A stretch of DNA of 64,000 bases from Emiliania huxleyi CCMP1516 (Eukaryota > Haptophyta > Isochrysidales > Noelaerhabdaceae). Below are positions 58,048 through 64,000 of this stretch, piece after piece. The notes beneath the pieces are model-generated. The model ran no database searches, was not told the origin of the DNA, and saw nothing but the letters and a program-made list of their open reading frames with translations. Both the position numbers and the translations under genes were made by a program. Location of the stretch: the NCBI RefSeq assembly GCF_000372725.1, contig NW_005196756.1, positions 901,783 through 965,782 on the forward strand. Reading direction: 5' to 3'. Position 1 is the first letter of the stretch. Each line of letters begins with the position of its first letter.

Positions 58048-61000
58048 GTGCACTACACCTCTGAAGGTGTCTTTCAGAGGTGTACTTCAGGAGCAGAGCT
58101 GACGTCAGTCTGTGCGCGCTCCCTCTCTCCTCGTCGAACCCACCACCATCCCCTTTCGCCTCCTATCTGTCTTGTGTGTGCCTTGCTGGGGGGAACAAAC
58201 GGCTTCATCGCAAAGCTGCCCCCAGCAGGCGTCTTGACGGGTATCAAAATTCTTCCCTACGAAAGAGGCCAACGGACCCGAGAACCTGGTTTTCACACCG
58301 CCGCCCGCCGCCGGCTCGCCAGCACTCCCTCGCAACCGGTCAACACGCCTCGGCTTCGACGCCTCGCCTCGGTCGAGTCGCCGCTGCGTGAGCCGCCGCC
58401 GCCCGCCGGCGACACCAAATCATCGGTCCTTGGCCGGCGCCGAGATCGGTCTCGCGTGCCGACTCACTGCTGCATTGCTGCGGCACTCTCGGCCGCCGCT
58501 GTGCTCTCACTCGTTTGCGTCGCCCTAGCCGTGACTGAGGTCCGCCAGTCCGCACCCTTCCGCCGCGGCTCGACGTCCGCCACCCGCCATGCCGACGAGG
58601 GTGGCGCAGGGATGCGCGCATGTGGAAATGCGAGTGCGGTTGGGAAGCTCACGAGCTGTCTCCCGCGGCGGCTACTCTTTGTGGGTGGGCTGCAGCGTTC
58701 GGGGACGTCGAGCCTCGCCGCGCTGCTCGGTGGCACAGTCGATGGCGTGTCGGGCCTCGCCTTTGACCTCGGGTCCGCCGAGCACCTCCGCGAGGCGCCG
58801 TGGAAGTCGCTCGTGGACGTGCACACGGGCAGGTGGATGAAGTACGCCTACTTCCGCGAGGTGTGTCCGAGAGACGGCCGCGATGGTAGCCGAGATGGCG
58901 GGTGGATGAGGTCAGGCCGGCTTGTTGCGCGAAGGTGGTGTCGACAGGCGGCGCGGAAGGCAAGCTGCTGCAGTCCGTCTACCCGTACCGCTACCTTTTG
59001 CACGACGCGCGGACCGCACCGCTTCGCGCCCTCCTCTCGCAGCCGACGGAGCTCTCGCCACTGCGCAGCGCTCGGCAGTATCTCTGGGAGCAGTGGCGCC
59101 GCTTCTGGACGCCGGCTCTCGTGCTGCTCGACAAGACGCCCGAGAATTTGCTGATGGCACCCTTCTTGCAGGCGACGTTTGGCCCGCGTGCCACATCCTT
59201 CATCTTTGTGCTGCGCCACCCACTGAGCTGGTCGCTCGCCGCCTCGAAATGGGCTTGCCCATGGGGAGCAGGGAATGTCTCCCGCGCATCGTCCACAGGA
59301 CATACGCGACGCGCGGCACCGCCTCTGGAGTGCGTGGATCGGCTGATGGCAGTGTGGAGGGTGGCGCACGAGCGGATGGCGACGAGGCTGCCCACCCTCC
59401 GCTCCGCCACTCTCCTCCGCACCGAGGTGGACTCGTGGATCGCCGCCCTCACGCCCCTGCTGACCGCTGTGGGGCTGCGTCCGCCAAACGGGCGGTTGGC
59501 CGAGTGGGAAGCGACGCGGCGTGCCTTTCTGCGGGCGAGCCACCAGTACGTCTTTTGCTACATGCGTGGAGCGCCACCCGTACGGCACAAGGTTGCCAGC
59601 GAGGGCCCGATCGGTGGCGCAGAGGGGGGCGGCGGCGGAGAGGGGAGTGACGGCGGGGACACAGCCGCGGCATGCGGGCCGGCGTCGGGCGAGGCGGCAG
59701 TGGAGCGGCAGCGGTGGCTCGAGTCGCTCCGCGCCCACGCGTCGCGGCAGGTGGAGGCACTCGGCTACTCGTTGCAGCTAGAGACCATCATAGCGAGCTG
59801 TTGCGAGGGGCGGCCGAGCGATTGGGCTGTGGCAGGAGCGGGCCTCGCAGCGCCGGTGGCGATGGCGGCGGCGGCGGCGGCTGCAGTGGGAGACGGCGCG
59901 GTTAGTGTGGCGGAGAGTGTGGCAGATGCGAGCGGGGAGGGAGCACAGGTGCAGGAGGAGGCGGAGGGAGCAGAGGTGGGGGCGAAGGTGACGGCGCCAC
60001 CGCCAGACTATGCCGCCCATGCTGACGCCGGAGAGGGGGTTGGCTTGCACGCCGGACGCGTGGCGCTGCTAATCAGCTCGTCTTTCCTGTCGGGGTTCAA
60101 TGGCATGCAGCAGCGCGCGGCGCAGGTGGCGGTGGCGGTGGGCAAGCTCGGCTTCGCAGTGCACTTCGTCTCTCTCGGCGACCTCGTCTCGCCATCGGAG
60201 TGCGCTTCGGCCGAGGTTGCGGTGGTGTGCCACGGCGGCGGCAACTCCTCCGCGCAGTACGCCTCTTTCGTGCGCTGGGCGCGCACCACTCGCTCCTCGC
60301 CGACGCTCCTGCTTCTCGGGTTCACTTCGCTGACTCTTGAGGCGTCTCGCGTGATGCTCGCCCGCCCCGCCAGCCTCGCCTTGCAGTATGCCTCCCTTCG
60401 GAAGGACGCGGCGGGGGGTTCGCTCTTTGCATCGCTCGCGCCGCGTGCCGAGCGGGCGGTCGCGCTGTTCGACGCGGCGCTCTCCGATTTTCCGATGGGA
60501 CGGCCGGTCGTCTTCACCGACGACGTGCACTATGCGAGGACCCACGCTATCTTAGCCCAAGCGGACGCCCTCACGCCACAGCTGACGCCGCTCCTCTCGG
60601 GGCTTCGCACCATTGAGCTCGGCGCCTACTGCTGCGAGGCGTTGTACTGCCTGGAAACAGCACAGCACTCTTTTCACATTTGTGAGCAGGTGTCTACCGC
60701 CGCTCGTGGCTGACGCTCACCGTCTCCAACAGCGACCGCATGTCTCTCGTCGCCGCCCTCAACGCTGGCAGTAAGGCGCGCCGCAGCTCAAAGCTCGAGG
60801 CGGCACCCAGCGCGGTGCCAGCGGTGCGGCTTTTGCCTTTTGGCGCCGCCGCTCTCCCCAACCACGCAGTTCCCCCCGCCGAGGCGCGCGAGGCAGGCCG
60901 GCTGCTGTATGTCGGCACGGCCCATCCAGTGGCGCGGGCGGGCGTCGTTTGGTTCCTCCGCCGTGTGATGCCACACCTTGACGAGCTTAGCCGCGCAGCT

Positions 61001-63188
61001 GGCGCACCGCTAACTTCGTTCGTCGTTGACACGTCCATGCCGTCCCCCCCATGACGCCCCTGGCACGTCCATAGGGGTGCGGGCGGTTCTCTCGCTCGTG
61101 GGAAGCGGGTGGCCGGCCTTGCAGGGCGAGCCGCCCTTTGCGCATTGGGTCGAGCGCGGGCAGCTTCTGGTCCGCGGCAAGCTGAGTGCCCAAGAGCTTC
61201 GGGCGGAGTACGCGGCCGCGCGCCTCTTTGTGGCCCCGGTGCGCAACGCGACCGGCGTCGCGACCAAAAACTTCCACTCCATGGGGAGCGGGCTGCCGGT
61301 GCTGACGACAGCGATGGGTCTTGCGGGTATGAAATTGCCGCCGCGCGACCTCGGTCTTTGCTGCGACGCCTCCGCCTCCAACACTTGGCCACGAGAGTGC
61401 AAGCCATCACCCAAGGAGTTACAGCGGCGTCGCGGGTGGGAGGGACCCGATCGGCCGTCGCTTGAGGCGGACTGCCGTCGTGCGCCGAAACGGCTCGAGT
61501 GCGCAGCTTATGCCGCCGCACGGCGCGCCGCCGCTTCCGCCGCCCCTGCCCGCGACGCAGCCCAAGCAAGCAGTGCTAGCGACGGCGGCGGTGACGGTGA
61601 TATTGGCGATGAGGGCGGCGGCGCAGGCGAGATTCGCGGCGCTGAGATCCGCGGCGGCGATGGCGGCGGCGGCGGCGAGGCGCGCGGCGGCGGCGAGGAT
61701 TACGGCAGCCGGGTCGGCGACGGAGCACCGACGCGGTGGTATCGTGATGGTAATTTTGACCCCGCGGTCGCCGCCGCCACCGCCGTCTCGACGCTTGATT
61801 CGGCCTCGGCTGGGGCATTTTCGCTGCCGCGGGGGCGTGACCTCACTCGCTCTTTGGCGCGCGTTGTTGCTCTCCGAGCCGGCAGCACCACACATTGATC
61901 GCTGAGGTCTCGCCACAAGCTCTCTGAGGGCGCAACTTTGAACCCTCTAGGCGGCAGCAAGCAGGCACGGCCGAGTCCGCGCTCTGAAGGTCCGGCCGCT
62001 CTCAGCCCAAGCAGCCAGTGGCTCCACCCGTCGATGGCCGCCCTTGTGGCCGAAGAGCCGCGCAGCTTCGCGCGGGCTGCGGTGGAGGCCCTCACCGACG
62101 CTGCGTTGTGGCACGAGCTCTCGCGACGCGCGTTGCGGCAGATGCGCCTGCTTGTCAGCCCGGCACGGCAATCGGCGGTGCTCTCGGCGGCATTGCGAGA
62201 CCCGCTGTTGCTCGACGCGCCGGCAGAGCAGGCGTGTTTGCTGGTGGTGGACGCGTGCTCCCCTCGCGATTCATTGCTGCCGCTGCTCCGCACCACCCTC
62301 GCTGCGCTCCTCTCGCTGCGCATCACTGTGCACATCCTGCTTCTACCAGCGGCGGCTCAGCCTCAGTCAGAGATCGACTTGCTCGGCTGGCTACGCACAC
62401 AGGGCGTGCTCACCTACGCGGGGGATGCAGCTGAGCAGTGGACCGCGATATTGCTCGCTTCAGCCGCGCCGCCGCTCCGCTTCGCCCTGCTGCTGCACGA
62501 TGGACTGCCCTCGCTGAGTCGCTCCTTCTCGGAGCCGCATTGTTTGTCCGACGAGGTTGGTCAGCGCTGCCTGTGGACCCTGCCCACACAGGCCGAGAGG
62601 GGCGTGCCCGAGGTGGTGGTGGACGGGGGATGGGCCCCCGGAGTGGAGCCTCCCACGCCGCTCGCGCGCGCGCTCGGCACTCTCCATGCCACGCTCAGCG
62701 CTCTGGTCGAAGGGGAGGCGCGAATCGGCGCGGTGCCCGGGAACCACTCGCCACGCCGCGCCGCACATGTGCTGAGCGAGGCGCACGGCAGCTGCACCAC
62801 CGGCGGTGCCCCGGCAGCCGCGCATGCCGTTCCGTTGATTCGGCTGCTCGACTGCGTCGACCGGGCGCAGCGGCTGCCGATCGTTGTACTCGTGGCGCGC
62901 TCGGCTTCGCTCCACTTGGCGGAGCTCCTTTCGCGCCACGTCGTTGCTGGCGCCGACGGCCTGCAACGCGCTGCGCTCGACTACGAGCGAGCCATTTGGG
63001 CGAGGGCGTCGCTCGTGGTCGGTCGCACGCCGCAGCAGGTCGAGACGATGCGCGCCGTCGCGCCGGAGGCGGTGCTCGCGTTGATGCCGCGCCGTGCGGC
63101 ACCTCGACATGAGAGGGAGCGGGCGTGGTCCGACATGCTGAGCAAGGTACTGTATCCCGACGCGGCCGAGGACCGCGAGGAGGGCTAG
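58048..63188 (+). CDS. Sulfotransferase fused to one complete and one partial GT-B glycosyltransferase domain
   Basis: Large Golgi-type enzyme. The frame is open from 58048 but the first ATG is 58612; the signal anchor (CCIAAALSAAAVLSLVCVAL, about 58470-58530) lies before it, so a 5' exon is probably missing. Exons: to 58860, 58935-60621, from 60690 onward, last from about 61950 to 63188. The sulfotransferase domain has LLFVGGLQRSGTSSLAALLG (PAPS loop) and FIFVLRHPLSWSLAASKW (3'-phosphate). Then VALLISSSFLSGFNGMQQRA starts a GT-B fold with YRRSWLTLTVSNSDRMSL, EAGRLLYVGTAHPVARAGVV, LSLVGSGWPALQGE and ARLFVAPVRNATGVATKNFH, and closes EEPRSFARAAVEALTDAALW. The last ~340 residues read as a second GT-B N-terminal half (RASLVVGRTPQQVETMRAVA). 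Intron 58861-58934 is GT-AG; 60622-60689 probably GC-AG; a 34-bp frame-breaking segment at 61030-61063 is flanked by CACGTCCAT repeats. Confidence 0.7.
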
Positions 63189-64000
63189 CCGAGACGGGGA
63201 AGGGGCTACCTGTGTGTGGCTGTGTGTGTGTGTGTAAGTCACATCTACGATGTACATAGTGAGACCGTCCAAGGGGATCTTTAAGTGTCGTTTACCTTTA
63301 CACGTGGTTTTTTTTCGGTGTGTTGCGCGGCAAATTGAAATTCATAAGTGTCGATGTCCACACATGACCATGTGTGACTCAGCCGTGGGCCACGACGAGG
63401 GCGCGTGGGCGTGGCGCGTTCGCCTCGGGGGCACCACCCTAAGGTCTGCTCGCCACATCAAACACACCAGACACCACACTACGTACTGCGACGTAGTAAA
63501 ATAATCCATCCCGCCGTTCGTGAAAAGCAGACCGCACAGGACGGGAGCGTGGCCTGCATTCTCTGGGACCATGCGCCACGGGCGCGTCGTCCATTAGAGG
63601 AGCCATGTTCACCCTTCGGGCGCCTTGACCGGGTCGTACCGTCTCCTGGCGACGCGAGAGGCAGGGAGGTATGTGCGCGTGGAGCCTTGCCCTGTGGAGG
63701 TATCTCGTGCTAAACGGATGGGGCAAGGGCGGCGCCTGTGCTTTGCTCGCGGATCAGCGCCGTAGGCCACGTAGGGCTTGAGCTGCAAGGGGGCGCAAGC
63801 AAGCCGGGATGAGCGTATGGCGGGCACGCGGGGGCTGCGCCTCCGCCGCGGCACCGGAAACTCTGAGAGGTCTGGCATTTGCCAATCGACGAGCTTTGTC
63901 TGCACCCAGACGCCTACGGTGCGCGGTGCCCGAAAGGCGTGGATTTGCGGGACGCCAGTGGGCAAGCGGGGGCGCCGCGCCCTGCGGCGACAGCCGGCCG
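63189..64000. other. 3' flank; possible edge of another gene
   Basis: A short TG run at 63211-63235. On the minus strand 63965-63840 reads TGVPQIHAFRAPRTVGVWVQ then KLVDWQMPDLSEFPVPRRRR, which has some coding character and might be an exon of a gene beyond the window. Nothing else recognised. Confidence 0.3.

Noticed and set aside
61938..63188. Stand-alone gene starting at 61938
   Set aside because: The start is TTG, and its beginning (EEPRSFARAAVEALTDAALW) is the expected end of the preceding GT-B domain, so it is treated as the last exon of the fusion gene.

Overview
The window is nuclear DNA of a GC-rich, intron-bearing unicellular alga. A haptophyte (Emiliania/Gephyrocapsa or a relative) fits best. 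That is inferred from high GC, very long CT/CA/GA/TG microsatellites, compact genes with ~45-200 bp introns, a plastid-type signal peptidase, phylloquinone-pathway enzymes, plastid-targeted-looking proteins and many sulfotransferase and glycosyltransferase domains. No rRNA, tRNA or CRISPR array was recognised. About 24 protein genes are supported, most of them rebuilt here by joining exons. Where homology or reading frame fixes a junction, roughly a third of introns start with GC rather than GT and one appears to start with GA. Several are flanked by short direct repeats.

Layout. 0-2 kb: the end of a terminal-inverted-repeat (TIR) element, a transposase zinc-binding relic and telomere-like 11-mers. 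2-6.2 kb: type I signal peptidase (+), PAN-domain membrane protein (-), CDCA7-like zinc-finger protein (-). 6.2-9.8 kb: microsatellites, then a broken bacterial-type solute-binding-protein gene interrupted by a 100-N gap, low-quality duplicated sequence and a palindromic minisatellite. 10-20 kb: a small unknown gene, ShK-prolyl 4-hydroxylase, an unknown gene, an SLC35A nucleotide-sugar transporter, an intact TIR element with 8-bp target duplications and a NIPA Mg transporter. 20-30 kb: a GT-A-like protein, an ankyrin/SAP protein, a small coiled-coil protein, PP2C and a CPBP-like membrane protein. 30-42 kb: an unknown 4-exon gene, a repeat-rich spacer, an isochorismate synthase fused in frame to a UbiA prenyltransferase, an acyltransferase-3 and an organelle-type cyclophilin. 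42-51 kb: a doubtful gene, SYS1, a retroelement relic, a triose-phosphate-type translocator and a cluster of nested TIR elements. 51-64 kb: a [2Fe-2S] protein, a lower-GC island, a TMEM186-like protein, a SET methyltransferase, a galactose-3-O-sulfotransferase-like protein and a large sulfotransferase-glycosyltransferase fusion.

How the genes relate. These are ordinary nuclear genes, not operons. Two loose themes recur. One is plastid quinone and protein maturation: ICS-UbiA, signal peptidase, ferredoxin-like protein, cyclophilin. The other is secretory-pathway glycan work: SLC35A and TPT-type transporters, SYS1, the GT-like gene, the acyltransferase and the head-to-head pair of sulfotransferase genes near 57.5-58 kb. 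The most unusual items are the ICS-UbiA fusion, the sulfotransferase-GT-GT protein, the non-canonical direct-repeat-flanked introns and the TIR element family. The assembly around 7.8-8.3 kb is unreliable.
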